Counted from the first letter of the stretch, positions 1 to 7,591 are shown. The stretch is 52,233 nucleotides of DNA from Sulfobacillus acidophilus (GCA_003023745.1 PXYV01000019.1:1-52233); one strand, 5' to 3'. The notes: a model not told the origin generated them from the letters alone. Made by a program: numbers and translations.

Positions 1-32
1 GATGGCACAGGGCGCGGTGTTTATATTTTGTC

Positions 33-206
33 TTAAGCGATTTGACCCGAAAGTAGCTGATCCACCCATTTTTTCGGAACCCGAACACTGCCCGCCACTC
101 GCATCGAAGGTATTTCTTTTCTTTCGACTGCCCGGTAGATCGTCGCCGCCGACACATCGAGAATTTCTGCGACTTCGACCACCTTATAAAACTGTCGTTC
201 CATCAT
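33..206 (-). CDS. Small excisionase-family helix-turn-helix DNA-binding protein
   Basis: A 57-residue frame with the pattern of the excisionase/MerR-like HTH_17 family: a VAEILDVSAATIYRAVER helix-turn-helix near residues 11-29, then a wing-like strand (MRVAGSVRVPK) and a short C-terminal helix (WVDQLL). Proteins of this kind bind DNA as recombination directionality factors or as small regulators. Two adjacent ATG codons (206 and 203) are possible starts; a GGAGGTG ribosome binding site at 211-217 suits both. It is divergent from the XRE repressor gene at 316, with about 110 bp between them, a layout typical of lysogeny or integrative-element control regions. The DNA-binding fold is clear from the sequence. 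The excision role is inference from neighbours. No integrase is visible because the window begins here. Confidence 0.72.
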   Translation of the reverse strand: MMERQFYKVVEVAEILDVSAATIYRAVERKEIPSMRVAGSVRVPKKWVDQLLSGQIA

Positions 207-223
207 GATGCACCTCCATCAGT

Positions 224-292
224 CATGCTTGCTTGGAAAGCGATGTTTTGCAATTACAGTGTACTATAATGCATACTCAATAAGCAAGCATG
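224..292. promoter_or_regulatory. Operator-like inverted repeat in the divergent promoter region
   Basis: An 11-bp arm, CATGCTTGCTT (224-234), recurs as its exact reverse complement at 282-292. A TATAAT -10-like box lies between the arms at 265-270. One arm sits next to the ribosome binding site of the excisionase-like gene and the other just upstream of the XRE gene. The paired sites are where an XRE repressor would be expected to control both promoters. No good -35 box was found at normal spacing for the TATAAT. Confidence 0.5.
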
Positions 293-315
293 CAAAGAAA
301 GGGAGGAGATGGAGC

Positions 316-867
316 ATGGATTCAGATAAAAATGCAATTGGAGATCGGATTCGCAGGTTGCGGCGGCGACACGACCTGACTCAGCGTCAATTGGCGGCTC
401 GATTAGGTGTAGCTGGGTCCACCGTCGCGAATTGGGAAGTCGGGTCTAGCCCGCTCAGTTCGCAATCGATTAAAAAAGTCGCCACGTTTTTTGGTGTCTC
501 GGAACGATGGCTCGAAACCGGAGAAGGCTCATCGAACGACTCTGAAATCATCGAAACGCGATGGCCATTTGAGGCACTGCGGAGGCAGTGGGGCGTCAAT
601 GCTCAGTTCCTACCGGCGGAATGGCCGGATCGCTTTCAGGAATATGTTTCGCTAGCCGTGCAGTTCGGCCTAAATCCGCAAGAGGCGACGTTTCGCGCGA
701 TGGTCGCAAAGGCACAAGAATTGGGCACAGACACCCCGCTCCCACTGGCCTTGACCGCGCCCGACTCCCCCAGAAAGCGTCAATTGGCGGATTGGATTCT
801 TTTGGGCACGGATGCGGCATTAGATATCGTTGAGGATGCGCGCCGCAAAGCCCAGCGGAAGGAATAA
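316..867 (+). CDS. XRE-family transcriptional regulator (phage-repressor-like)
   Basis: A 183-residue protein with an N-terminal Cro/C1-type helix-turn-helix at about residues 9-66: RIRRLRRRHDLTQRQLAARL, then VAGSTVANWE as the recognition helix, then the usual FFGVSERWLETG end of the domain. The remaining about 115 residues are not recognised; they could be an oligomerisation or ligand part. Start chosen at ATG 316 because GGGAGGAGATGGAG lies directly upstream; the frame stays open to 205 but that stretch is the intergenic control region. It is divergent from the excisionase-like gene and flanked by an inverted repeat it may bind. A lysogeny or immunity repressor is the likeliest role; a host stress regulator is possible. 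Confidence 0.85.
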   Translation: MDSDKNAIGDRIRRLRRRHDLTQRQLAARLGVAGSTVANWEVGSSPLSSQSIKKVATFFGVSERWLETGEGSSNDSEIIETRWPFEALRRQWGVNAQFLPAEWPDRFQEYVSLAVQFGLNPQEATFRAMVAKAQELGTDTPLPLALTAPDSPRKRQLADWILLGTDAALDIVEDARRKAQRKE

Positions 868-927
868 GCTCTCGTGGTGCCAGACGGCGGTGCCAGATCG
901 GGATTTTACGGTGGTAAGGTAGACAAT

Positions 928-950
928 AAAAAAGCCGCAATCGCTTGCGG
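928..950 (-). terminator. Intrinsic terminator downstream of the tRNA genes
   Basis: Read on the minus strand, CCGCAA-GCGA-TTGCGG forms a 6-bp stem (935-950) followed by C and a run of six T (928-933). It sits 17 bases past the CCA end of tRNA-Arg and would end the tRNA transcript. Confidence 0.75.
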
Positions 951-966
951 TGGAATGGTTTTGAGA

Positions 967-1042
967 TGGTGTCCCCGGCAGGATTCGAACCTGCGACGCC
1001 GGGATTAGAAGTCCCGCGCTCTATCCTCTGAGCTACGGGGAC
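967..1042 (-). tRNA. tRNA-Arg (anticodon TCT)
   Basis: The minus strand folds as a full cloverleaf: 7-bp acceptor GTCCCCG/CGGGGAC, D arm GCTC...GAGC, anticodon arm CGGGA-CTTCTAA-TCCCG giving anticodon TCT, a 5-nt variable loop, T arm GCAGG-TTCGAAT-CCTGC. Discriminator A and CCA are encoded (967-970). It reads AGA codons. It is followed by the terminator at 928-950 and then, further on, by the XRE/excisionase pair, so its 3' end is a candidate attachment site. Confidence 0.97.
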
Positions 1043-1053
1043 GCCTCATTGCA

Positions 1054-1130
<77 letters not shown>

Positions 1131-1173
1131 GACCGACACGCGTATCCATTATAGCAATCCCGGCAAAAGTGCG

Positions 1174-1365
1174 TCAATCGTGTCGGGTGCTAAACCACAG
1201 TGATGCGGCGACGATCAGAAAGATTGCCAGTCCTGCTGCGGTCTTCGCTCCCGCTCGCGCTACGATCACTGCCACCGCTAACGCTACGAACACAAGTAAT
1301 GACAATTTCGGGTCATCAACAAAGAGATCGTAAACTTCCTTAAGCCACTTCATGTCGTGCAGCAT
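1174..1365 (-). CDS. Small membrane protein, unknown function
   Basis: A 63-residue protein with a charged N-terminal helix ([11 protein letters not shown]) and two hydrophobic stretches, about residues 22-37 and 44-57, so probably a two-span membrane protein. It overlaps the end of the larger membrane protein gene upstream by 26 bases, which suggests translational coupling and a shared role. An AAGG lies 7 bases before the chosen ATG; a second in-frame ATG four codons later is the alternative. Not recognised as any family. Confidence 0.6.
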   Translation of the reverse strand: MLHDMKWLKEVYDLFVDDPKLSLLVFVALAVAVIVARAGAKTAAGLAIFLIVAASLWFSTRHD

Positions 1366-2068
1366 CCCTTCGCCTTATCGATGATACGATGAGCCATGTT
1401 GCTGCCAGGTAGCCCACAATCAGAATTAAAATACTGGCCTCGTGGCCCGGCCACACCACGCCCAACGATTCACCCGCCCAAAAGCTGCCAAAACTGGTCA
1501 ACATGATGCCGACAACAAATTTCATCACATTTTCTGGAACTCGCGACAATGGCGCCTTCAAGGCCAGTCCCGCACTTAATACAAAGGCCAGGCCGATCGC
1601 TGAACCGATGATGGCGCTGGGGTAAGCGCGCGCTGCGGACCCCATGGTCAACACAATCACGACTACCTCAAGTCCTTCTAAAAACACCCCGTTGAAGGCG
1701 GTAGCCTGAGCCGCAAACTTATTCCCTTGATTCTGCTTGAGTTTTCCTACCTCGCGCTCAAACGCCTGGGCTTCATCGTGCAACGCCTTCTTGCCAGCAA
1801 ATCGCAGGATCGCCTTGCGAAGCCACTTCACCCCAAATAATAGTAAGAGGACACCAATAATTCCGCGCAGGATATTGATCGGGATGTAGTGCAAGACGCC
1901 AACGCCTAAGACGGCGGTCAACGCCGCTAAGACGATCACGGCGAGAAACGTGCCGCGCAATGCTGGGCGATATCCCTCCACAGTTCCAACCGCCAGGACA
2001 ATCGTAAGCGCTTCGACAAATTCCACGGAGGATGCCAAGAACGCGGCCACCAGTACATACCAGTCCAT
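1340..2068 (-). CDS. Multi-span membrane protein with internally duplicated E-x-x-E core
   Basis: A 242-residue protein with about six or seven hydrophobic segments. Two related segments recur 115 residues apart: SVEFVEALTIVLAVG (Glu16, Glu19) and VFLEGLEVVVIVLTMG (Glu131, Glu134), each followed by a small-residue-rich helix. A charged loop at about 80-118 separates the halves. The layout resembles transporters built from two repeated halves, and the E-x-x-E pairs within membrane helices suggest a metal or cation path, as in other duplicated metal exporter and iron permease families. That is inference; it looks like an uncharacterised conserved membrane family of the COG4280 type. ATG 2068 has AAAGGGGGG upstream. 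The small membrane gene at 1174 overlaps its end. Confidence 0.75.
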   Translation of the reverse strand: MDWYVLVAAFLASSVEFVEALTIVLAVGTVEGYRPALRGTFLAVIVLAALTAVLGVGVLHYIPINILRGIIGVLLLLFGVKWLRKAILRFAGKKALHDEAQAFEREVGKLKQNQGNKFAAQATAFNGVFLEGLEVVVIVLTMGSAARAYPSAIIGSAIGLAFVLSAGLALKAPLSRVPENVMKFVVGIMLTSFGSFWAGESLGVVWPGHEASILILIVGYLAATWLIVSSIRRRDAARHEVA

Positions 2069-2108
2069 ATACGCCCCCCTTTCCTACGCCTTAATGATAG
2101 CGAAAGTA

Positions 2109-2702
2109 TCATTGTCCCCACAACTCAACGGACGAAAGCTTGGTCATGAGATTTCGCGCCGCCAAGGCCCGATGAGACAGGCGGTTTTTTTCGTCCCGAC
2201 TGAGTTCTGCTAACGCCGTATGTCCATCTACAGAAAAAATGGGGTCTACCCCGAATCCTTGGTGCCCTCGCGGCCACCCCAAAATCACGCCCTCTAAAAT
2301 CCCCTCGGCCCAAATCTCGCCATAGCCGGGCCATGTCAAACAGAGAACGGCTCGCATGCGCGCCGTCCGTCGGGATCGGGGCACGGCTATAAGGCGCGTC
2401 AGTATCTCGCGCGAATTTTCCCAAGGATTGTCACTCACAAACCGTGCCGAATGAATACCCGGCAATCCGCCTAATGCGTCCACTTCCACTCCGGAGTCAT
2501 CAGCCAAAGCCGGTCTACCTGTGGCCATCGTGATTGCACGAGCTTTGATGCGCGCGTTATCTAAATACGTGTTACCGTTCTCCTCGGCAATTTCTCCCTG
2601 GCCCGCATAGGCCACCAACGCAAATGGAGCACCAGCCAACAACTGTTGCAATTCGTCAAGCTTGCCGGGATTGTGGGTGGCCAGCACCACCTCAGGTTTC
2701 AA
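2109..2702 (-). CDS. rdgB: Non-canonical purine NTP pyrophosphatase (RdgB/HAM1 family)
   Basis: A 197-residue cytoplasmic enzyme that hydrolyses dITP, XTP and related damaged purine triphosphates to monophosphates, keeping them out of nucleic acids. Visible family marks: ATHNPGKLDEL at the N-terminus (substrate-binding THN..K), ADDSGVEVDALGG at about 66-78 with the catalytic Asp, PGIHSARF, QGFGVDPIF, and the C-terminal KNRLSHRALA motif that recognises the base. Length is normal for the family. The start is TTG 2702, overlapping the last codons of rph by 11 bases, so the two are translationally coupled. rph-rdgB order is common in Bacillota. Confidence 0.95.
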   Translation of the reverse strand: MKPEVVLATHNPGKLDELQQLLAGAPFALVAYAGQGEIAEENGNTYLDNARIKARAITMATGRPALADDSGVEVDALGGLPGIHSARFVSDNPWENSREILTRLIAVPRSRRTARMRAVLCLTWPGYGEIWAEGILEGVILGWPRGHQGFGVDPIFSVDGHTALAELSRDEKNRLSHRALAARNLMTKLSSVELWGQ

Positions 2703-3429
2703 TCAAGCCGGCCCCTTCCCGAAAGGCGTCGCGCTGAATGACATCCAAACGGTCCAAGCCGGCAGCTCCAAGGTCGAGAATTTGATCCAACTGCTCACGG
2801 GAAAACGCCGAGTGCTCGCCCGTTCCTTGCAATTCCACCCATTGTCCTGTCGACATGCGCGCCAAGTTAAAGTCTACGTCAATTTCGACATCCTCTTGGT
2901 ACGACAGATCCAAAAAGCTCTCCCCATTTTTCAAACCCACGCTCACCGCCGCAAGCCGGCCGCGAAAGGGCGGCTTTTCAAATGGCGTTTTTTTGTGCAT
3001 GGCATGCACCGCTTGCCATAGCGCCATAAACGCCGCCGTAATCGCCGCGGTCCGGGTACCGCCGTCGGCCTGCAACACATCACAGTCCAGAATAATGCTC
3101 CGTTCGCCCAAACGGTTTAGATACAAGGCGGCCCGCAAGGATCGCCCAATCAACCGCTGTATCTCAATCGACCGCCCCTGCTGACGACCTCGCACAGATT
3201 CGCGATGAGTCCGCTCCTGCGTCGCCCGAGGCAGCATCGCGTATTCAGCCTGGATCCACCCTTGGCCACTGCCCCGAACGAACGGCGGCACCTTATCCTC
3301 GACCGTCGCGGTGACCAACACAATGGTACCGCCCGCATGGATCAAGCAGGAACCTTCCGCCCACCGACTGTAGCCCAACTCCAATTTTACCGCGCGCAAT
3401 TCATCCCGTGCTCGACGATCAGGCCTCAC
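2692..3429 (-). CDS. rph: Ribonuclease PH
   Basis: A 245-residue phosphate-dependent 3'-5' exoribonuclease that trims tRNA 3' ends, active as a hexameric ring. The start is set at GTG 3429, giving VRPDRRARDELR, equivalent to the usual MRPDGR start of the family; AAGGGGG lies 8 bases upstream. The frame is open as far as 3615 but that extension runs through the ssrA terminator and tmRNA, so it is not coding. Family marks include EGSCLIHAGGTIVLVTATVE, the RGQQGRSIEIQRLIGRSLR segment, ILDCDVLQADGGTRTAAI, and a C-terminal YQEDVEIDVDFN. It overlaps rdgB downstream. Confidence 0.95.
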   Translation of the reverse strand: MRPDRRARDELRAVKLELGYSRWAEGSCLIHAGGTIVLVTATVEDKVPPFVRGSGQGWIQAEYAMLPRATQERTHRESVRGRQQGRSIEIQRLIGRSLRAALYLNRLGERSIILDCDVLQADGGTRTAAITAAFMALWQAVHAMHKKTPFEKPPFRGRLAAVSVGLKNGESFLDLSYQEDVEIDVDFNLARMSTGQWVELQGTGEHSAFSREQLDQILDLGAAGLDRLDVIQRDAFREGAGLIET

Positions 3430-3489
3430 CGATCCATCCCCCTTGCTGCACAACGTTAGCGTTTTCAACCCGCCGTGGGATATCCCTAT

Positions 3490-3519
3490 ATGTAAAAACT
3501 CCCAACCGCCGTCGGGAGT
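3490..3519 (-). terminator. Intrinsic terminator of ssrA
   Basis: On the minus strand ACTCCC (3519-3514) pairs with GGGAGT (3503-3498), followed by a TTTTTAC tail. It begins 6 bases after the CCA end of the tmRNA gene and separates smpB-ssrA transcription from rph. Confidence 0.8.
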
Positions 3520-3525
3520 CAAAAA

Positions 3526-3885
3526 TGGTGGAGGCGGGGACGTGCTGCCCGTCCCGTCCGAAGACACGTCATACCAGAATTCTACGAGCGTAGCCTCGGA
3601 TTTTATCTCGTCCACACTTGCCGTCCGAAGCGCGACAACCCTGGACCAGCCCTAAATTTCCCGTCTCCAACCGGGCATTTGAAGCGGTATCCTGTCTCAT
3701 TTACGTGATCTAGGTCAGGACAGGCACCGAACTAGGCCACGTTAGCTGGGATTAAGCAGCTAAAGCGTATTCGAAAGAATCGTTAGATTCGTTGGCAGTT
3801 ATTGGTTTCCTGCGGTTTAACGAGACACAGAGCTCGGCTCGCTATCCGGCACCCCGTCCATCCCCGTCGACTCTAGTTCGCCCCC
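3526..3885 (-). ncRNA. ssrA: Transfer-messenger RNA (tmRNA)
   Basis: A 360-nt RNA gene read on the minus strand. The 5' end GGGGGCG pairs with CGCCTCC just before A-CCA at the 3' end (one G-U pair), giving the tRNA-like acceptor. The GAGTCGACGGGGAT after the 5' stem is the typical tmRNA D-like region. The tag frame is 3796-3752: it resumes at GCC and encodes ANESNDSFEYALAA followed by TAA, a canonical proteolysis tag ending in ALAA. A GGCTACGCTCGTAG segment near the 3' end is shared with Bacillus tmRNA. A P2-like helix GTGCCGGA/TCTGGTAT can form. The T-arm is unusual (see findings). smpB ends 4 bases upstream and a terminator follows, so SmpB and its RNA partner appear co-transcribed. Confidence 0.93.
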
Positions 3886-3889
3886 ATAA

Positions 3890-4354
3890 TTACCGCATGC
3901 GATCTTTCATCACGCGGTCAATATGGCGCTCCGCTTCACGTTCATGGATTGTGCGCCGTTTGTCATACTGTTTCTTGCCTCTAGCAACACCTAATAATAC
4001 CTTAACCCGCCCGTGTTTGTCAAAATACAGACGCACCGGGACCAATGTCATCCCATCCTGCTTGACCCGTGCCCACACCTCGCGAATCTCTTTTTTGTGC
4101 AGCAATAATTTGCGATCCCGGTATGGGTCGTGATTCCAGCGATTGCCTTTCTCGTATGGGGCAATATGACAATTGACTAAAAAGACTTCCCCATTGATCA
4201 CTCTGGCAAAGCTATCACGCAGGTTCACACGGCCAAGCCGCAACGACTTGACCTCTGTGCCGGTCAACGCAATACCAGCTTCCAGCACCTCATCAATGAA
4301 ATAGTCATGTCGAGCCTTGCGATTTTCCGCGATGGATTGTTCCGCGCGTGCCAC
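3890..4354 (-). CDS. smpB: SsrA-binding protein SmpB
   Basis: A 154-residue RNA-binding protein that joins tmRNA and carries it to stalled ribosomes for trans-translation. Recognisable features: N-terminal [28 protein letters not shown], the [12 protein letters not shown] segment, [22 protein letters not shown], the KLLLHKKEI strand, and a basic C-terminal tail ([29 protein letters not shown]) that enters the mRNA channel. Start is GTG 4354 with GAGGTGACTCGAC before it. The stop at 3890-3892 is only 4 bases from the tmRNA 5' end, so the pair form one transcription unit. The gene is divergent from a small unknown gene at 4465. Confidence 0.97.
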   Translation of the reverse strand: MARAEQSIAENRKARHDYFIDEVLEAGIALTGTEVKSLRLGRVNLRDSFARVINGEVFLVNCHIAPYEKGNRWNHDPYRDRKLLLHKKEIREVWARVKQDGMTLVPVRLYFDKHGRVKVLLGVARGKKQYDKRRTIHEREAERHIDRVMKDRMR

Positions 4355-4379
4355 GTCGAGTCACCTCGTTTCGTCCGCC

Positions 4380-4408
4380 ATTCTCGCATGGCGCGCCGAA
4401 AATATCAA
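4380..4408 (-). promoter_or_regulatory. Probable sigma-A-type promoter of smpB-ssrA
   Basis: Minus strand TTGATA (4408-4403), 17-bp spacer, GAGAAT (4385-4380). It matches the -35 consensus in 5 of 6 positions and the -10 in 4 of 6, 26 bases upstream of the smpB start. Confidence 0.45.
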
Positions 4409-4464
4409 TGAAAAGGCTTCTAACGGGCACTCTTTTTACATATTGCGTCTATGAGGTGAATGTC

Positions 4465-4653
4465 ATGCGTGTGATTTGGTGGAAGATAACGCGTCCGGAA
4501 ACAAACGACGGACCCGTGGAATTAACCGGCGAGACATTAAACATTCATTTGCCGGAGGATCAATCGCCCTTGCAACTGTTGCAAAATGGAGAGTCACACC
4601 TTGATCGCGACTGGCTCAACCGCCTGTTACAATGGACCCATGGCTCGGATTGA
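4465..4653 (+). CDS. Small hypothetical protein
   Basis: A 62-residue soluble protein (MRVIWWKITRPETNDG...) not recognised as a family. ATG 4465 is chosen because a GAGGTGAATGTC ribosome binding site precedes it; the frame is open upstream to 4348 but that part overlaps the smpB promoter region. It is divergent from smpB, and its last 27 bases overlap the end of the convergent gene at 4627-5058. The composition (acidic middle, PEDQSPLQLLQNGESHLDRDWLNRLLQW) is protein-like. Existence is moderately supported; function is unknown. Confidence 0.5.
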   Translation: MRVIWWKITRPETNDGPVELTGETLNIHLPEDQSPLQLLQNGESHLDRDWLNRLLQWTHGSD

Positions 4654-5058
4654 TGGCGCCACCGGGCGCACCTCATAGCGGGCCCCGTCGGGAAGGACCA
4701 CTCGCACCGACTGACGGCCACTGGGAAGCAAGGCTCGCCACGAAGTCCCGGACTTTTGCATGGTTAAGGGAGGACGAATGCCTTGGCCCAACACGACCAA
4801 GTCCCGACCGCATTGCCCGGCCCACCAATGCCCCGGCAATTGATCCAAACGCTGCCAGACAACGGTCACCGGACGCCACCGCAAGCGGCACCGTCTAAGC
4901 CACAGGGGCGCTTCCTGCGTTCCTACTAAATACAATCGATTGACGCCAAATGTCAGGGCTAACGTCATGGACGCAGCAGAACCATCCGCAAAACCGTGCG
5001 TCATGCCCATCGCCATCACCCCTGCTGACAATAACGCCACAGGGATGGGGAAGGTCAC
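4627..5058 (-). CDS. Hypothetical protein coupled to rnr
   Basis: A 143-residue protein. It begins with a hydrophobic stretch (IPVALLSAGVMAMGMTHGF, residues 4-22) that could be a signal anchor, then a mixed, Arg- and Trp-rich body with no recognised motif. Its ATG overlaps the stop of rnr by 4 bases (ATGA), the usual sign of translational coupling, which is the main reason to believe it. The last 27 bases overlap the convergent small gene at 4465-4653. No function can be assigned. Confidence 0.55.
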   Translation of the reverse strand: MTFPIPVALLSAGVMAMGMTHGFADGSAASMTLALTFGVNRLYLVGTQEAPLWLRRCRLRWRPVTVVWQRLDQLPGHWWAGQCGRDLVVLGQGIRPPLTMQKSGTSWRALLPSGRQSVRVVLPDGARYEVRPVAPSIRAMGPL

Positions 5059-7223
5059 CGATGCGTCCGACTTTTTCGCGCTTTTTTTGCGCGCGTCGCC
5101 CCTCTCAGCGGCGGTGATGCGGGTTTGAGGTAAAAGTCGATGCGGCGTAGTGCCACGTCCGCATTGGCGACAATCACCTCAACCTCCTGTCCCAGTTGGA
5201 ACACGCGACCTGTGCGCTCACCCCTTAAGCGATAATGCACCGCATCAAACACCCAATAATCGCGCGGCAAGTCCTCAACCCGCACCAACCCTTCAATCAA
5301 ATTAGGCAACTCAACAAAAATACCGAAGTTGGCGACACCTGACACCACCGCCCGATATTCCTCACCAATGCGGTCGCGCATGTACTCCGCTTCTTTCATT
5401 TGGACGGAATCCCGCTCCGCCTCCATGGCCTCGCGTTCCCGCAGCGAAGAGATCTCCCCCACCTCTTGCACCAAGGCGTCCAATCGAGAACGTTCGACAT
5501 CCCATACCTGGCCCGACAGATGGCGGGCCAACACCCGGTGCACCCAAAGATCCGGATAGCGGCGAATCGGTGAGGTAAAATGCGTGTATTCCTTGGATGC
5601 TAACCCAAAATGCCCGGTATTGGTTGGGCCGTAGTGTGCCTGTTTCATCGACCGCAAGAGCGCGCTATTAATGACCCGCTCCTCCGGCTTGTCTTTGACC
5701 TGGGCCAACAGTTTTTGCAAAGATTTGGGTGTGACGGTTTTGGGCAGGCGATATCCGAGTGCCCCGATTAACTCGCGAAATTGCTCCATCTTTTCGGATC
5801 CGGGCTCGTCATGTACACGAAAGAGCCCAGGCAACCGATGGCGGATTAGTTCGCCTGCAACCGCCTCGTTTGCAAGCAGCATGAACTCTTCTATGATCGA
5901 TTCGGCTGGGCCGCGCCGACGCTCCACGATGTCGACGGGCCGACCGGTATCGTCCAATATCACCTTAGCCTCCGGCAAGTCAAAGTCGACTGCCCCGCGT
6001 TGCACGCGCCGTGCATAGAGGCGATTGCGCACCTCTTCGGCCAAATGCAAGAGTTCGTCCAGCGCCGGATCGATACTAATTTTTCCCTGCAGCACCTGAT
6101 TGACCGCATCGTAAGTTAAACGAAAGCGACTCATAATGACGCTTGGCACAATGCGCACGGCCGTGCGACGCCCATCGTCGTTCAGCTCAATCCATGCCGT
6201 CATGGTTAGACGCGCTACGCCAGGATTCAAGCTCGCAATTCCATTGGATAAGCGCTCCGGCAGCATCGGAATCACCCGGTCCACCAGGTAAACACTCGTT
6301 CCACGGCGCCTGGCTTCAAGGTCCAGGGCCGATCCCTCCGGCACATAAAAACTGACATCGGCAATATGAACCCCAACCCGATATCCACCGGAAATTCGTT
6401 CCACCGAAATGGCGTCGTCCAAATCTTTGGCATCGCTACCATCAATCGTCACAATCAGCATCTGACGCAAATCCTCGCGTCCTGGCAAATCCTCCTGGCC
6501 AACCTCATCTGGCAAGGCCTTTGCTTGGGCCATCACGTCGGGCGGAAAGTTAGCGCGAAGATGGTGCTCTATCATGAGGGCGCGCACATCGACGCCAGCC
6601 TCGTCCGCATGTCCAAGGACTTCTTCAACCTCACCACGGACTTTTCGCCGCGGATCTAAGGGCCACTCGATGATGCGGCACGAAACCATCAACCCCGACT
6701 GCCATCGCTCGTGCGGATGGCGAGTCCCCACGTACACGATGGGTTGGTGCGGATCGCGGGGCACCACGTGCCATCCGCCGCTACGAACGTGCTCCAGCCG
6801 GCCGACGATATGTGTGTGCGCTCGGGCTGCAATCCCCATGATCCGGCCTTCAGGGCCGGGCTTTCCCGTAAGCCGTCGCACCCATACCATCACCGTATCA
6901 TCCTGTGTGGCGCTAAGCATATAGCGGGCCGGGACGTAAATATCATCCCCCGGATGATCGGGATCGACCACGAAGCCAAACCCGCGGGGATTGACGCGCA
7001 AGATGCCGGTACGTGTCTCAATCTGCACGTCTCCCTTAAAATCACGCAGAACCCATCCTTCGCGCCGAAGATCGGCAAACGCGCGATAAAAGGCCTTAGA
7101 CGCCTTGTGTTCCCCGGCCAAGCGCGCCATCACCGTTTTCTCCGAGACTGGCTCGCCGTTATGCAATAACGCAAAAACTTGTTCAGAAAAATCCTCAAAC
7201 GCTAACCTGCCTGAATTGGCCAA
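5055..7223 (-). CDS. rnr: Ribonuclease R
   Basis: A processive 3'-5' exoribonuclease of the RNase II/R family that degrades structured RNA and, with SmpB-tmRNA, the non-stop mRNAs left by stalled ribosomes. About 722 residues. Domains in order: an N-terminal winged helix (FALLHNG...ADLRREGWVL), cold-shock domains with VNPRGFGFVVDPDHPGDDIYVP, the RNB catalytic domain with IDGSDAKDLDDAIS around residues 260-273 (the metal-binding Asp set), and a C-terminal S1 domain (YRAVVSGVANFGIFVELPNLIEGLV) with a basic tail. TTG 7223 is preferred because AAGGGG lies 7 bases upstream; a GTG at 7265 is the alternative. It lies between secG and a coupled small gene, and near smpB-ssrA. Confidence 0.95.
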   Translation of the reverse strand: MANSGRLAFEDFSEQVFALLHNGEPVSEKTVMARLAGEHKASKAFYRAFADLRREGWVLRDFKGDVQIETRTGILRVNPRGFGFVVDPDHPGDDIYVPARYMLSATQDDTVMVWVRRLTGKPGPEGRIMGIAARAHTHIVGRLEHVRSGGWHVVPRDPHQPIVYVGTRHPHERWQSGLMVSCRIIEWPLDPRRKVRGEVEEVLGHADEAGVDVRALMIEHHLRANFPPDVMAQAKALPDEVGQEDLPGREDLRQMLIVTIDGSDAKDLDDAISVERISGGYRVGVHIADVSFYVPEGSALDLEARRRGTSVYLVDRVIPMLPERLSNGIASLNPGVARLTMTAWIELNDDGRRTAVRIVPSVIMSRFRLTYDAVNQVLQGKISIDPALDELLHLAEEVRNRLYARRVQRGAVDFDLPEAKVILDDTGRPVDIVERRRGPAESIIEEFMLLANEAVAGELIRHRLPGLFRVHDEPGSEKMEQFRELIGALGYRLPKTVTPKSLQKLLAQVKDKPEERVINSALLRSMKQAHYGPTNTGHFGLASKEYTHFTSPIRRYPDLWVHRVLARHLSGQVWDVERSRLDALVQEVGEISSLREREAMEAERDSVQMKEAEYMRDRIGEEYRAVVSGVANFGIFVELPNLIEGLVRVEDLPRDYWVFDAVHYRLRGERTGRVFQLGQEVEVIVANADVALRRIDFYLKPASPPLRGATRAKKARKSRTHR

Positions 7224-7306
7224 TCCGATTCCCCTTCGCCCCCATAGACAAAACCTCCAGTCCACCCGCTCGGGAAGACTAGAGGCTCATTTCCGAAACC
7301 AACCCC

Positions 7307-7543
7307 CTACCAGTACTTCGCCAATAACAGCGTCACCACAGAAAACGCAACCACGAGCACAATCGTCACGCGACCCAATAATTCGTCGACGCCTTGCTTT
7401 TTACCGGTGTACCCGCCGGGCTGCTGGAATCCGCCGCCAAAAGCACCTCCCGACATTCCCGGCGTGTAACCTGTTTGCAAAATGATGGAAGCAATCAAAG
7501 CCACCCCTAACACAAACTCGCCCACCATTAAGCCCGCTATCAC
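7307..7543 (-). CDS. secG: Protein translocase subunit SecG
   Basis: A 78-residue membrane protein with two transmembrane helices (about 5-23 and 57-75) joined by a Gly-rich cytoplasmic loop containing GYTPGMSGGAFGGGFQQ, which matches the SecG pattern. It is the small subunit of the SecYEG channel. The gene precedes rnr, as in many Bacillota. An extended -10 promoter lies about 50 bases upstream of the ATG. Confidence 0.93.
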   Translation of the reverse strand: MIAGLMVGEFVLGVALIASIILQTGYTPGMSGGAFGGGFQQPGGYTGKKQGVDELLGRVTIVLVVAFSVVTLLLAKYW

Positions 7544-7591
7544 TGATGCATCCCGACCTTCCGTCCATCGCCCGAAGGCGTCTATTTATTT

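Noticed and set aside
205-315. Upstream extension of the XRE regulator
   Set aside because: It covers the divergent promoter region and the paired repeat; ATG 316 has the ribosome binding site.
3430-3615. N-terminal extension of RNase PH
   Set aside because: The open frame runs through the ssrA terminator and the tmRNA 3' end; the family start motif and ribosome binding site place the start at 3429.
2662-3655. Plus-strand open frames opposite rdgB and rph
   Set aside because: They are antisense to well-supported genes or the tmRNA and have no family-like sequence; GC-rich minus genes commonly leave such frames.
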